A stretch of DNA of 64,000 nt from Sympetrum striolatum (GCA_947579665.1 OX388343.1:102553657-102617656), one strand, 5' to 3'. Shown: positions 1 through 11,565, numbered from the stretch's first letter. Translations and numbers: made by a program. Notes: generated by a model not told the origin, from the sequence alone.

Positions 1-577
1 TGATGAGAAAAATCTTGAAGAATACACACATAGTGGAGGTTGTCAAGTTTTCATATGCTCTGTGATACTCATTTACTGTAATCAATTGAAATATCAATTC
101 ATAAATATCTAATTCGTGATGCCCTTCTTTTCTTCTTCTTAAGGAATTTAGCTTCTACTTTCTTATTTTTATTTTTCAAAGAATGTATATCAAAAATGAA
201 CTTAGTTGAAATAAAATGCATGAGAGTGGAAGGAAATCTCTCAATAGTTCTGTTGATAACGATGAGATGATTACAGTTAACTAAAAAAGGCATGCATGTG
301 CTTCTACATGCAAAGTTTTCCACCCTTCCCTTATTGTTACTTCTACTCAAGGATGAACAGAATTGAAAAAGAATGTGTAAAAACATCACTGAAATATAGC
401 TGCTATACTAAAACGAATTTCCTCTGGTATAACAGTATTATGAATGTCTTTTATATTGAATGGGAGTTAGGATGGGCTACAGTTAGTTGTTGCCTCTGAT
501 TGTAGAGAACCAAAACATTTATAGATATGTCCCCACTTTGAATTGTTTTTAGATTTAATAAGTTGTTTTTCCTTCAG
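1..577 (+). other. Intron upstream of first visible CoA-transferase exon
   Basis: AT-rich sequence ending in a polypyrimidine tract and a CAG acceptor just before position 578. I see no coding signal here. It is inferred to be an intron, because the next exon begins in the middle of the enzyme and the upstream exons must lie left of the window. Confidence 0.6.
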
Positions 578-766
578 CTTTGGTGAATGAGAAAATGCCT
601 CGCACATTCGGAGATGCTATCGTCCATTCTTCTCATTTTGATGCTGCTGTTAAGGTTAATGTTCCTTTGCCTCAACATGGAGGCAAGGCTCCAACTGATG
701 TAGAGACCAAGATCGGAAAGCTTATAGCTGAAAATTTGGTTGTAGATGGTGCTACCTTACAAATGG
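578..766 (+). CDS. CoA-transferase exon a
   Basis: The acceptor CCTTCAG precedes 578 and the donor GTGAGT starts at 767. The first two bases complete a split codon. The exon encodes the stretch with MPRTFGDAIVHSSHFDAAV and ends at LQM plus one base of the Gly codon. This is the linker leading into the second half of the family fold. Confidence 0.9.
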
Positions 767-3700
767 GTGAGTAATAAACTTGTTCAATTGCTTCAAGATA
801 TCCAAGTAATTTCAGAATGTGTTTATTCTATTAATCATGGCTTTTGTATGGAATTCATAATTTTGAAAGGACGTTCCAGCTCTAATTTTATATTTTGATT
901 CTGATAAATGTTTGACAATTAAATGTCATTTTGATGTGAGAACTCCTGACTCTACAATGGTGTTCAAGCCTTAAGATAGCCAAATAGGTGGTGTATTTTA
1001 ATAATGCTAATGATTTATTTTTACAAAGGTGCAACTTAATTTTCTACTCTTAATGAGGTGATCTTGTCCTTTCATTTTTTAATTTTTTCTGTCAGTCATA
1101 CAGAGGCCTCATGGTCCCTTAACCCATTCGGAGCGGAGGCTGCCCATCGGCGGCCCAACTTTAAATCATTCTCTAATTGTTCAAATTGTTCAAATTTTTT
1201 TTTCTTTGTTGATATTCACTATAAAGTATATAAATCTACTTGAAAACAGAAAAATTTGATTCCTTTTCTGACGAAAGTATTAAAATTGCTAGCCAATCTG
1301 AATGGGTTAAGCATATTGCATGCTTTCATTTTCACCTTTTATAAAAAATTGCTACCATGATTTCCATAACTTTTCTTTTATGTTGCAAAGGGTCAAAATT
1401 ATATAAGGAAATGCTGGTATAATACAATATGATTAACTATCAATTTTCCAGCCTTAATCCTTGGGTTTCACCTCTATAAAAAAACGAAAAGCATTTTCAA
1501 GTGTTTTTCAATTGAACTTGAATAGGTATTCCTATTGTTAAGATTAGCTGGATTCTGCAACATATTTTTACTTCTTTGTGCTATACATTTCACTACTAAC
1601 AATGTGTTAAGTGTGGCACAATTTAAGGGTGATCCTAATTTAAGGAAAAATTAGAGTTGGAACCGAAATATCTGAATGATTAATGACCTGTTCGCATATC
1701 TTATGCTGTGCATTACATTAGCTGGTAAATGATTTTTCAATGTCCAATTCGTGTATCATAATGAAACTGTGTCCTCTAATATAAAATGTGTAAAATTATT
1801 GCTTAATAATCATAAAAAAATAATGGTATATCTTAAGATAATCTTAATTCATATCAAATTGCTTTCTCGAGATAATTCTCATTCACACACTTCATAAGCA
1901 ATGACTGTATTGCGAGGGAGGGGTAGAGGTTACCCTGGGAATCCGAATAAGCACTGCTTTTATCTCCTATATTCCCAGCCATCCTGGATCAAACAATTTG
2001 GTGCCAAGCTTTGTATGAAAACAAATCCCACGGGTGGATGACAATATGATGGGAATTCAATTAAAAATTCTGGCTCTGACTGGAAGGGTTGTCGCCGAAA
2101 AGAAACAAGACAAAGTGATAAGATGTATAAAGGAGAGAAGGGAAAACTTGTGAGAAGTTTCTAATCAAAGCTCCCTGAAACATCTTTGCTGACTGACTTT
2201 TGGAAAACAAATGCATGAATTAGGTGATAATAAGTTTTTCATTCAGTATATTTCTGCTGTTTGAAGAGCTAACACCTCTCAGATTATTGTTGGTTTGTCA
2301 GACTTACTCTTCCTCTTACATCAATTACGTTTACATCAATTGACGATTTTGAGATATGTCTTCTGCCAAATGAACGTAGAAACGTGGCACTTGTTATAAC
2401 GATACTTCAGAAATGACCACTCGTTATTGACATAACTCCCTATCCTTTTTGCCATGAGATGGACAACGGCCACAAGATCACTCGCTATAATGCAACTCTC
2501 GTTATATGCCGTACTCGTTATAACGGATTTGTACTGTAGATTTAGAGATAAGAAAGTGATTTGCAATACCCTTGCTTTGGAGCACTTTGCTGTATGGAAG
2601 TGAATGTGGAACTTTAGTGAAGGTGGAGAGAGCCTGCCTGGAATCTGCAGAAATGTTGATATGGAGAAGAATTTTAAAAATCGGTTGGATGGAAAGGAAA
2701 ATGAACATTGAAGTGTAAAAGCAAGCCTAAAGGCTGGGACCCAATCAACGTGTACTTAAGATGTGTAGCGTTAACGTGAAACCTACAAAAGTTGGCCGTG
2801 TATAAATGAATGGCACCGGACATAGTCCCCGTGTACGTACGTACATGTACTTAAGGAGATGGGCAACTTCTATCTTTACACGTTTCACAACCAATCAGGA
2901 TTCACCTTACGATTGATGCGCCATCTGGAGATAAATACAAGTACTTCTATTTGGCGTCCGCCATTACAGATCAAAGATTTAATTAATCATTAAACCATAA
3001 TTATTAAACCAAACTACGTAATAATTGCCTCATTTTCATCCATCATTCTATAAGATAATTTTTCTCTTTGTAAATGTTAGAACACTCAGCGTACATAGCG
3101 CCTTACGTGTGTCCATTGATCCCTTGTATTTTCTGATGTCTCTGATTGGCTGAGGTTCATGTACACGTTCTGACTGTGTCTGCTAGTATCAAGTTCCACG
3201 TTTGACGTACAAGTGTCATGTCTCAAGTCTTGCGTACATGTTGATTGTGTCCTGGCCGTAAGTGAAGGGGCAATTAATAACTTTTATGAAAAATGGAAAG
3301 TAAAATTCTTGGGTCATCTACTGAGTCATAAAAGTATGATAGGAATAATTTTTTTGTTGAGCTACTGCTGCCCTTTATCGATGAAGTCCCTGTAAGCTCT
3401 CATGAACTTATCAGGAGCTTTACCAAGGCAACAAACACACACAACCATTCCCTGATCGTAAAAGTTGGATCAGCAGGGAATCTAACCCAGAACCTTTGGG
3501 TATGAGTGATAATGTAGTTGGAATGCTGTCCACTCAGCCACCAAGTTTGATAATAATGTTCGAAGGAAAAGTGTTAGGAAAGAAAGGAAGGGGAAAGCCT
3601 TGGAAGAAATATATTGAAGATATCCAGAGAAGGATGGCAGTGGATGGATACTGCCAACTTAAGAGATTGGCGGAAGACAGGAATTTTTGGTTGTGGAGAT

Positions 3701-5946
3701 AAGGGATAGCCTTTAGATAATAATTATGATGATTATACTTCTTCTGATGCTTCTGTTATCCTGTTTGAATTTATTATGGTGAATTATTCTTTGTATTCTA
3801 TCTTTGTGTATGTATGTATGTGTGAGAAATTCTTTTTAGTGATTAAATTCATCTTGGGGTTAGCAATCAAAGATGATTTGATTAATAGTTTGACAGTATC
3901 CAAACACATTAAATGCGTCTGATATGTAACTTTTTATTTTTTTAATCATTCACAGATGAAATTCCTAAAATTGATATTTGTTATTAACTTTTGTTATCTC
4001 TTGTGTTTCTTTCCTGTAGGAATTGGTAGCATTCCTGATTCTGTTTTGAGTGCATTGAAAGACCATAAAGACCTTGGTGTTCATTCTGAGATGTTTGCAG
4101 ATGGTATTGTGGATTTAGTTGCAATGGGTGCTGTTACAAATAGGTACAAGCCTTCGCATAAGGGCCGTATTGTGGGTAGTTTCCTCATCGGATCCCAGAA
4201 GTTGTATGATTTTGTAGATGACAATCCATTTATTGGTGAGTTGATTTATTGTTGTTCTCTCCATTATTAATATTGCCGCTCATTAGTTCTTAGTTGAAAG
4301 ACAATCATTTTAGTAGGACAAATCCAGTAATGCAATGTTACTTGTAAAAACAATATCAATCAAATATGAAAAGTATGCACCGAGAAGGTAAAAACTGTAG
4401 AATGGTAGAGGAACTTGAAGTAGAAGGTATTTACTTGAACATAGCACATGCCCTTTTGGGTCCATTTAGGGCTAAAATATTGGGTTTAAAATGGAGGGGA
4501 ACTAGATACACATTACTACTTATGCACATGCCCTGTAGCAGTAGGCCAGCCAGATTCTTGGCTCACCCTAGTTCCATGTAACACGTCAAATGTTTCACCA
4601 GTAGGTTATAAATATTTGAACTGAAAGTGCTCCTGCAGACTACAGACTAAACTGTCAAATAATATTTTTTAATTGAAATGGAATTGGCAAGTCCAGATAA
4701 CTTTTTAAATAACCGATTTTGAATTGGTTAACGTGCACACTTACATAAGTCCATGTAGGTGACTACTGGCATTTCTTTTTCAGTGTATGCAGGCATAAAT
4801 ATACATATATAGCAGTGTATATATGTATAGTTAGCATGTATATGGTGCTGCAAATGGCATGACTGCATGTCATGACAGCGCTTTAGATTTTCAGATAAAT
4901 GATTTGTCAAATTTGGATGCTCAAATTTTGGGGTGTGCATTACATTCAGTGGCGCATTATTTTAAAGTAGATATAGTATATTTAAGGAGGAATAATGAAA
5001 TGGCAAATGATTTAACAACTTACCTACAACTTCAAATTATTTGAATAATTTTCCATTAGAATAGATTAAGTTGATATGAAATTGAACAGCTTCCCTGAAT
5101 TTAAAATTAAATCTTTACGTTTTCAGAAATGTTGGAAATAAACTATGTGAATAACACTGGAATCATTGCTAAAAACCCAAATATGACTGCGATTAATTCC
5201 TGCATAGAAGTCGACCTCTCGGGTCAGGTTGTTTCAGATTCCATTGGAACGCGAATGTACTCAGGTAAGCCATGAACAATGAATTATGAAAACCCTTCAG
5301 TTACTTGTACATACCTTTTTAAATAATTTGATTCATCATACAAAAATTTTACTGATAGTGCACAATCATATTACTTAGTTTTTCCTTGGTGTTTAACTTC
5401 ATTGAGTTGATTTGAATTTTTTTAACAATTAGTAGATCTGGAAGAGCATGAAGGGCATCAATCTTTCCCGGAAAAATAATTAATTGAAGGAAAATTATAT
5501 TTGGTAGTAATAACATAATTAGAGATATTTCTAATGGCAAATGGTTTTTATCCAGGTTTTGGAGGACAAGTAGACTTCATCCGTGGTGCAGCTGAAGGAC
5601 TCGATGGTAAAGGGAAGCCAATCATTGCCCTTCCATCTACGACAAACAAGGGGGAGAGCAAAATCTCTCCATTCATCAAACAAGGTCAGAAAGCTACTAG
5701 TCACTTCATTAATAATAATGAATGTTTTCAACGCTAATATTTTCATGTTTATTTGTTCCAGGTGCTGGTGTAGTTACGACCAGAGCACATGTTCACTATG
5801 TGGTGACAGAGCATGGAATTGCCTTCCTCTTCGGCAAATCTCTTAGGCAAAGGGCTTATGAACTGATCAAGATTGCACACCCCAATCACAGAGAAAGTCT
5901 TGAAAAGGCGGCATTTGAACGATTGAAGTGCATGCCTAGCCCATAA
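578..5946 (+). CDS. Acetyl-CoA hydrolase / 4-hydroxybutyrate CoA-transferase family enzyme, C-terminal part (5 exons)
   Basis: Joined exons are 578-766, 4020-4235, 5127-5264, 5556-5684 and 5762-5946, giving about 284 residues plus stop. Every junction is GT-AG and every intron is phase 1, so the frame runs unbroken. The reading contains family hallmarks in order: MPRTFGDAIVHSSHFD, GIGSIPDSVL, LGVHSEMFADG, GFGGQVDFIRGA, VHYVVTEHGIAFLFGKSLR. The family moves CoA between acetyl-CoA and short-chain acids (4-hydroxybutyrate, acetate, succinate); the animal form is usually taken to be mitochondrial. From family knowledge the Glu in SEMF is the residue that forms the glutamyl-CoA thioester. The usual length is near 450-480 residues, so the N-terminal third lies outside the window. 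Substrate specificity cannot be read from sequence. It is the only conventional housekeeping gene seen here. Confidence 0.93.
1119..1310. mobile_element. piggyBac-like MITE (TTAA-flanked)
   Basis: About 192 bp bounded by TTAACCCATTCGGA on the left and, inverted, TTAACCCATTCAGA on the right (12-13 of 14 matching). TTAA sits at both ends, as expected for the piggyBac target site. There is no coding capacity. It lies in the first visible intron of the CoA-transferase gene. Confidence 0.55.
1311..2586. other. Intron sequence, mostly featureless
   Basis: No coding signal. Around 2395-2525 there are repeated CTCGTTATA/CGTTATAACG-type words, resembling termini of Tigger/pogo-type elements. I could not find a matching second end, so no element is called. 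Confidence 0.3.
2732..3257. mobile_element. TIR element inserted in the LINE fragment (PIF/Harbinger-like MITE candidate)
   Basis: The left end GGCTGGGACCCAATCAACGT matches the inverse of the right end, GGCCAGGACACAATCAACAT, at 16 of 20 positions. The element cleanly splits the LINE reading frame. TAA occurs just outside both ends (allowing one base each side), which would fit a 3-bp PIF/Harbinger duplication. The superfamily is uncertain. The interior (526 bp in all) has no coding signal. Confidence 0.5.
3350..3545 (-). mobile_element. SINE-like insertion in the LINE fragment
   Basis: About 195 bp separate the LINE pieces ending SHKSMIGI and starting FEGKVLGK. Read on the minus strand it holds GGTTCTGGGTTAGATTCCC, a degenerate tRNA-type B box in the manner of arthropod tRNA-derived SINEs. 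Boundaries are approximate and the class is an inference. Confidence 0.35.
4020..4235 (+). CDS. CoA-transferase exon b (catalytic Glu exon)
   Basis: The acceptor CTGTAG precedes 4020 and the donor GTGAGT starts at 4236. The exon encodes GIGSIPDSVL, LGVHSEMFADGIVDLVAMGA, GRIVGSFLIGSQKLYDF and DDNPFI. The SEMF glutamate is the expected active-site residue of the family. Confidence 0.92.
4236..5126. other. Intron, no further features
   Basis: AT-rich intron with a GTGAGT donor and a TTTTCAG acceptor. Two near-repeats of CACATGCCCT occur around 4446 and 4524. I see nothing else. Confidence 0.6.
5127..5264 (+). CDS. CoA-transferase exon c
   Basis: Encodes IEMLEINYVNNTGIIAKNPN and INSCIEVDLSGQVVSDSIG, conserved core strands of the C-terminal domain. 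The donor is GTAAGC at 5265. Confidence 0.92.
5556..5684 (+). CDS. CoA-transferase exon d
   Basis: Encodes the glycine-rich GFGGQVDFIRGAAEGLDG motif and KPIIALPSTTNKGESKI. The acceptor is TATCCAG and the donor is GTCAGA at 5685, a weaker but usable site that keeps phase 1. Confidence 0.92.
5762..5946 (+). CDS. CoA-transferase exon e (last coding exon)
   Basis: Encodes GAGVVTTRAHVHYVVTEHGI, then FLFGKSLRQRAYELIKIAHP and the C-terminus RLKCMPSP, with TAA at 5944-5946. The family usually reads TTPR at the start of this motif and this copy has TTRA, a small local change. Confidence 0.92.
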
Positions 5947-7169
5947 TTTCCTTTTTTTCTGTGTCACCCTCTGTCCTTGCTTTGTTAAGTCTATCTTGAT
6001 TTCTGAATTACATTAAGAACTCTTTTGTGCCCAGGATAACTGAGACCATCCAGTTGCAACCAAATTGGCAAGGTTCATGCTATAGGAAGTTTCTTTGTTT
6101 GCTGTTCCAGCTCTCTTGTTTGGCAATAATCTTCTGATCCATAGAGATCGTTAATTGTATTCATGGATATGTTTACTCCACACTCACACATACTATTGGT
6201 GTATTTCAGAAGATTGCAACGTAAGACGGGAGGCTCTATGTTTATACTGCAAGGTTCTTTGACTGAGGAAAACAGCTCTTTATACTGCCATTAGCCTTTC
6301 CTGTCTATGTAGTGGTGTTGGATGTCCTTAGACTATTATCTTTTAGTTATTCCATAATGCAAGAGGGTTCTTCTTTCAATTTGCACTCCTTTTATTCTGT
6401 TTAAACTTGATTTGAAGATATTGATGATATTCACCAGTATAAATTTAGTGCTGACCAATTTGGTTTTGCTCAATGTTAAGTATTGACTGTTTTTAGGTAA
6501 ATTTCCCAAGAATAATTGGTGCAAAATTTAAATTTAATTTCTTTATTTTGTGATTTGAAAAAATAATTGAGAATTAATATATCTGTAACTTTTCATTTTT
6601 CTGATGTTTTTAAATGAAGAAATTTGTTAGAACTATATTTAAACGCTGAACTTGAGCAGGTCAGTGGATTTTTAGTGTTTGAGAGGAAAGTATAGATGTC
6701 CTTGTGAAGGATGTAATAATATAATCACTTCTAAGAATAAAAGGAAGTCAATAATTTTGAAGATAGATATTTTGAATGCTTCCTAGTATTGTCTAAGTAC
6801 AACATCTTTGGTGATTATCCAAAAGTGATCATTGGGACGTTGACTGATATCATTATTGAGAGCCTCTTAGATTTGTGGTAATGGGAAGAAGTATTATGAC
6901 AGAACCAGTTTTTAGAGCATTATATTATCATTTTAATAATTCAGATACATTTTAATTTTAAAAATGTTACTCATTCTTAGAAAATTCTGAAGTGATGAAA
7001 TATTTTAAATGGACCATTTTTTTTAGAACTAACAAGTTTAATGAAAATTCTTCCTAATTGTATATTTTTTGTTATGTTTAAAACCTTCAAAAAAAGAATG
7101 TAAACGTTTTTTGGCCGAGGAAGGTGATTGTCCACCAAGAATACAGTGGCAGTGCTGTCTTTCAATAAA
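5947..7169 (+). terminator. CoA-transferase 3' UTR with candidate polyadenylation signals
   Basis: Non-coding AT-rich sequence after the stop. AATAAA occurs at 6736-6741 and 7164-7169, so the transcript probably ends shortly after one of them. No other gene signal is seen. Confidence 0.45.
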
Positions 7170-8394
7170 TTAATTTAGTAATATATTGTGTTCATTTCTT
7201 GCTCTTCTATCAAAGTTAGCGGACTAAAAGTGCCCATTTTCATAGTTGATATAAATTAAATATCTATATTTCTTTCATTTGGAGGCTATTAAATGTTGCT
7301 AAACTCTTCTTGCTCTTCAATAGAAATGAGAAAATCATGAAACCATTTTCTCAATTCATATTTTTTTAGATATCAGAGATTTGAGTGATCAAAAAAAGGT
7401 TAGAATATTGAATATTCTAAGTCGCTGTTTTATTCCAACAAAAACTCGATTTCATACACTGAAAAAATGCACAATGAGTAAAATATTAAGATGACCAACT
7501 GTCCTCCTAGATGTCCTCCTTTACGACGTGTAAAAATTAATTACTAAATCTCTAAATATTTAATAACAAAAATTACCAATCATGACAAAAAAACTGCTTA
7601 TTTAATTTTATATAGGCAGTAATTTTATTGTGACTACATTAGGGAAGAGAAAATTAATTTAATAATTTAACCTCATTAAAATGCAGCAGCAGCTATAATG
7701 AAACACTTGTCCACCAAAAACATAAGCAATCATTAGATGCATTAGCTTCCAGTAGTAACACAAGTTTTTTTTTTAACTTCAAATCATTCTGAAGATGAAA
7801 AGCGGCTAACTGGAAACATTTGCATTTCATATCGTGACTCTCAATCTAAATTTTCGAAGTATGGATTGTATGTACAAAAGAAAAGGTTTCCTTTCCTTAA
7901 AAAATAAGGTTTCCAGTATGCACGCAACCCTCTTAACAGATGTAAGGCTCGAAGAGAACGAGTCTATGAGAGTCTCTGCTTTTAGCGCGCGTTTTGTCTT
8001 CCTCCTTTCGCATTTTCTTAGGCTTTCGTGACGTTATTTTTTTATTACTTGCAAAAATTCATTGATTTGGGTGCTATAGAAGCAATATGGTATTATAAAG
8101 GAAGTAAAATCGGCAGAAATCTCACGCGTAATACACTCTTCTTCAAAAATATTGGACAAGAAATACTTTGCTTGCCCATATTTTCTCCTAACGTAAAAAT
8201 CCCCATCAGTCGAGGTTAAAGGACATGGTTATTTTGTTTCACGCTCGCAGGACGAAATTTTTCGTAAAAATTAATAAATGATAGAGCTTAAATATATGAT
8301 AATTAAGAGAGAATGCACTACTATGAATTAGGTCAGAAGGGGATGTTAGAGACAACGTATTGAAAATAGAAATTAGTAATAACGAAAGAATAAG
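7170..8394. other. Intergenic, nothing recognised
   Basis: AT-rich sequence without coding signal, clear repeats or promoter motifs that I can support. Confidence 0.5.
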
Positions 8395-8448
8395 TTAACC
8401 CTTCAACGTCTAGCGCCGTAGTGACTACGTCGCGGCGACCTACCTTAA
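8395..8448. mobile_element. Possible piggyBac-type terminus (solo end)
   Basis: Begins TTAACCCTTCAACGTCTAGC and continues with a CGTAG-tga-CTACG hairpin, the style of terminus seen on insect piggyBac-related MITEs. A TTAA also lies at 8445. No inverted partner end is visible nearby, so this is a remnant at best. Confidence 0.3.
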
Positions 8449-8966
8449 ATTTTAATTTTTTATGTATTATGATGATATACTAGCAGAAGTACAGAAGTAG
8501 GGGATATTTAATTTCATAAATACCATTGTAATAACCTTGATCGTAACAAATGCTTCATAATTGTTGGTGAATAGCGAATACCAGATTTTCCAAACCAATA
8601 TATCAAGAAATGTAAGTTACAATTAAGTCTACAAAGCCGCTCCAACTCAATATTCAATCTCATATACTTTGAATGAAAAATTTCTTCAACTGAGAATATA
8701 TAAGTATACTCTAAGATCACATGAGGATAAGCAGTACCATGTTTAAAGTAACGTTTTCATACAGGTACAAGGGGACAAATGAATCAAACATTTAACATAA
8801 ATTGCAGAAATAAATTACATATCACTCGAAATAGAAAGAAATATATTATATACCCGTTGAATCTCAACAGGAGAAGGAAGTACGGTTAAATACAAATACT
8901 AATACAAAAGCTCCAAACGATAAACCAAATACTAATTACCAACTACTTCAAACTGTCCACTATAAG

Positions 8967-9286
8967 TAAATGAAATCATGTGAATGTCTGTATGTATGGA
9001 TGTAAATAACCATTATTTTCATATAATAACCATGCCTTAGTTTAAAATTCCGGCAGCGAAGCACGCGTAACAAAAGAAGTGGATTCACTCTGTGGTGCAA
9101 AGTACCAAGTGAGACCACCTGACCCAAAAAAAACCCTAATAAACAAATGCGTCAAAGTATCAGTCTATAAGTGAATGAGACCGTGTAATTGTGTGTATAT
9201 ATGTATGAAAATAACCAAGACTTTCTTAAAGGACTCCTACTTGGATTAAAAATACGACAGCGATGCATGCGAAACAAAAGAAAAGG
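8967..9286. repeat. Diverged tandem duplication (period about 202 bp)
   Basis: 8967-9085 and 9169-9286 share the same order of words: AAGTAAATGA/AAGTGAATGA, ATGTATG, AATAACCA, then GACAGCGATGCATGCG-like sequence and AACAAAAGAA. The copies are well diverged. Function unknown. Confidence 0.45.
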
Positions 9287-9291
9287 GGTAT

Positions 9292-9408
9292 CTATTATAT
9301 ATATAATTCCTTTTCCGGATTCATACATATCTATTATATTTAGACGCTTCTTCGGATTCATTCATGTATCTATTATATATAATTCCTTCTCCGGATTTAT
9401 TCATATAG
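9292..9408. repeat. 39-bp tandem repeat, three copies
   Basis: Units start at 9292, 9331 and 9370, each beginning CTATTATAT and containing TTCCGGATTCAT or TTCGGATTCATTCAT. Degenerate minisatellite. Confidence 0.6.
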
Positions 9409-9533
9409 ATAGATAGGATACCAATTCACAGGCTATAGCACAGGCGTCATTTACTTGAAATTACTTCTCGGGAAGATTGCATCGGAATTCAATCCATAGT
9501 TCACACCCAATATCATCTCCCATTTTTACTGAT

Positions 9534-9737
9534 ATGCTTCAATACGCCTGGTTCGCCTCAAAATTAACTGACAACCGAAAAATGTTTAGGAATGTTAACG
9601 AAGTTTGCTTTTCAATAGACCTGCTTAAAACTCCTTGTACATGTAGGCAGCCATCATTTATTTGTTGCTCACATTGCCGAAATATATTTTGCTTCGAATG
9701 CTTTTATAATAATTATCATTCGGGTGCTTGCGAATAA
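9534..9737 (+). CDS. Short Cys-rich reading frame, unidentified
   Basis: ATG at 9534, stop at 9735-9737, 67 codons. The C-terminal half has closely spaced cysteines (CTC, then CCSHCRNIFCFECFYNNYH, then C) that could bind zinc. The N-terminal part has MLQYAWFASKL. The pattern resembles the C-terminus of a larger protein, possibly transposon-encoded, but I do not recognise the family. No upstream exon or promoter is evident. It may be a last exon or a fragment. Confidence 0.35.
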   Translation: MLQYAWFASKLTDNRKMFRNVNEVCFSIDLLKTPCTCRQPSFICCSHCRNIFCFECFYNNYHSGACE

Positions 9738-10169
9738 TTAAAAAAATCGGATTATAAATTAATATAACTACAAATATAATTTCTATTCTTCGTGACTTCA
9801 TTATTCTCCCATATACAATATTTCCGATCATGCTCATTCTTGCGATGTAAGACGATATTTGCACGATTATCAGTATAATATTAAATAAATTACAAAATAA
9901 AAAGAATATAAAATAAAATATGTGAAAAAAAAAATTTGGTCTATTTGGGATTTGAACGTGGAACCTACTCCTTATCAGTCTTATGAACTTTACGTGTATT
10001 TCTTATGGAAAAGATTTCACCCGTCTGGGTTCGAACCGTGGACCTTAGGGAAATAAAAAGTAGCCTATACTCTGCGCGGGGTTGACTTTTAATAATGTAC
10101 AAAATTTCAAAGTTTTGCGACTCTCGGTTCTCGAGTTTTAAGCGAACATACATACATACACACACACTA
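9738..10169. other. Intergenic with tRNA-like B-box words
   Basis: Around 9947-9963 and 10027-10043 there are TTTGAACG and GGGTTCGAACCG words of the sort found in tRNA-derived SINEs. No cloverleaf could be drawn, so no tRNA is called. Confidence 0.3.
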
Positions 10170-10680
10170 GGGTGGTTCGAAAAAAACCTTTTTTTTAAAT
10201 TTCAGATCGCTATAGTGCGGAAAAGTTACTATTGGTATAGACATGAAAAAAGCACTAATTATAATTTTTTTGTAAATTTGTCTTCCGGTCGCGCAATCCC
10301 ATCGAAGTTAGCAAAAAATTGTGAAAAACCTTAATTTTTCAGAATTTTTTTCAACACGCCAGATGGTTTTAATTGCGTTCCTATACCATGCATAACTACT
10401 AAAAGTATGTGAAATCAATATATATGCACTTATTGTACATTTGTTTCATATCTTCCGGTCGCGCAACATAGTACAAAATGAGTAAAATTAGTAGTTTTTG
10501 CAAAATTTCAATGTTTGACTTTTTAGTACATTTTAATCATACGACTTTTAGAGATGCTATAGTTTAATTCTATTACAATGATAATTGGATCATAAATAAT
10601 AACAATAATATATTTAAAATCCAAGCATATAAGATAAACTTTGATATTCAAGTGGAATTCGGTCGCGCAGCTTCGTCAAA
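10170..10680. repeat. Unclassified repeat region with three TTCCGGTCGCGCA boxes
   Basis: The 13-base box occurs at 10283-10295 and 10453-10465, with a close variant at 10657-10669, all in the same orientation. The region starts with AGGGTGGTTCGAAAAAAACC, a terminus-like string. It may be an old non-autonomous element; no TIR pair was found. Confidence 0.4.
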
Positions 10681-11033
10681 AACAGCAGAGTAGCCTACCT
10701 GGACAGAGAGGCGAGGCGGTTTCCTTTCAGATAATTTAGAAATTTTCTGATAGTAAATATTTGCTATTTTTTGTTTCAGTATTCAATTGTTGGTGCAGAT
10801 TTTTGCTCATTTTGTTTACAAAACGACCCAGAACTCACCACGGCTGCACTTCGAATTCCACCCTCACCCTACCCAACCAACCACCCAATGTAGGGTGTGT
10901 TATTTACAATATGTGCAAATTTATTTCGCTTTCTCTCTCTTTATGTTTCCTTTCTAGTCTTTATCTATCGATAAACAACGAAATTCGGATTTGTGTGAAA
11001 ACGTTGGCATCGCTGAGTGTGACAGTATGAAAT
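10681..11033. other. Intergenic, nothing recognised
   Basis: Contains a CT-rich stretch (TTTCTCTCTCTTTATG) and an open but unconvincing frame. No supported feature. Confidence 0.4.
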
Positions 11034-11565
11034 CCTTCATTTACCTCTCTCAAATTAACAGTCATAATAACCCCGTGCACTGGTTTCAACACCAAAGGTA
11101 AAGTTGAAGATATTTTTTTATATAGCTTTACTATGCGTACTGCTGTTTCGTTTGAAAGATGCCAGCAAGTTTTCGATAATGTAAAATTACTTACCTCTCT
11201 TATTATGATCCTATGATTTCGTTAGGATCAATACTAAGGGAGAAATATTTAGAAACTTCCTTTCTCTTTGGATTTGCTTTAAATTACCTAAATATGGATA
11301 AATTTATATCAAGGTTTAAAATATTTATTGAACAATCAGTTAGCACAGTTCTTATTTTTACGAAGAGTTTCAAAGGAATCAATATTAAACGTAAAAAATT
11401 AAGAAGTTTCTGTTTTCTTCCTTTTGGCCATAATTAACCTAATAATGAAAACTTTTATAAGGGTCCTGGAATCAATTTAAAGAAAGAATAGTAATCTATC
11501 TTAGTATGAACACATAATTTCAATGGAATCAATAATTTCGGAGAAAATTGAAGCTTTGGATGGAC
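11034..11565 (+). repeat. Detached fragment of the array unit
   Basis: Matches the reverse complement of about 44400-44930 (for example TCCTTCATTTACCTCTCTCA near 11034), and its middle matches 28310-28540. It is therefore a piece of the segment that is amplified to the right, lying just outside unit A. Confidence 0.7.

Larger units (their letters stand above)
2587..3702 (+). pseudogene. LINE (non-LTR retrotransposon) reverse-transcriptase C-terminal fragment, interrupted
   Basis: Three pieces read as the tail of a LINE polyprotein: 2587-2713 (LLYGSECGTL then MLIWRRILKIGWMERK), about 3258-3345 (WKVKFLGHLLSHKSMI) and about 3546-3702 (FEGKVLGKKGRGKPWKKYIE then LKRLAEDRNFW). Order and spacing match the conserved C-terminal region of arthropod endonuclease-reverse transcriptases. 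It is broken by two later insertions and by stop codons, so it is dead. It is an intronic passenger of the CoA-transferase gene. Confidence 0.75.

Noticed and set aside
10021..10060. tRNA gene near GGGTTCGAACCG
   Set aside because: Only a B-box-like word is present; no acceptor, D or anticodon stems can be formed.
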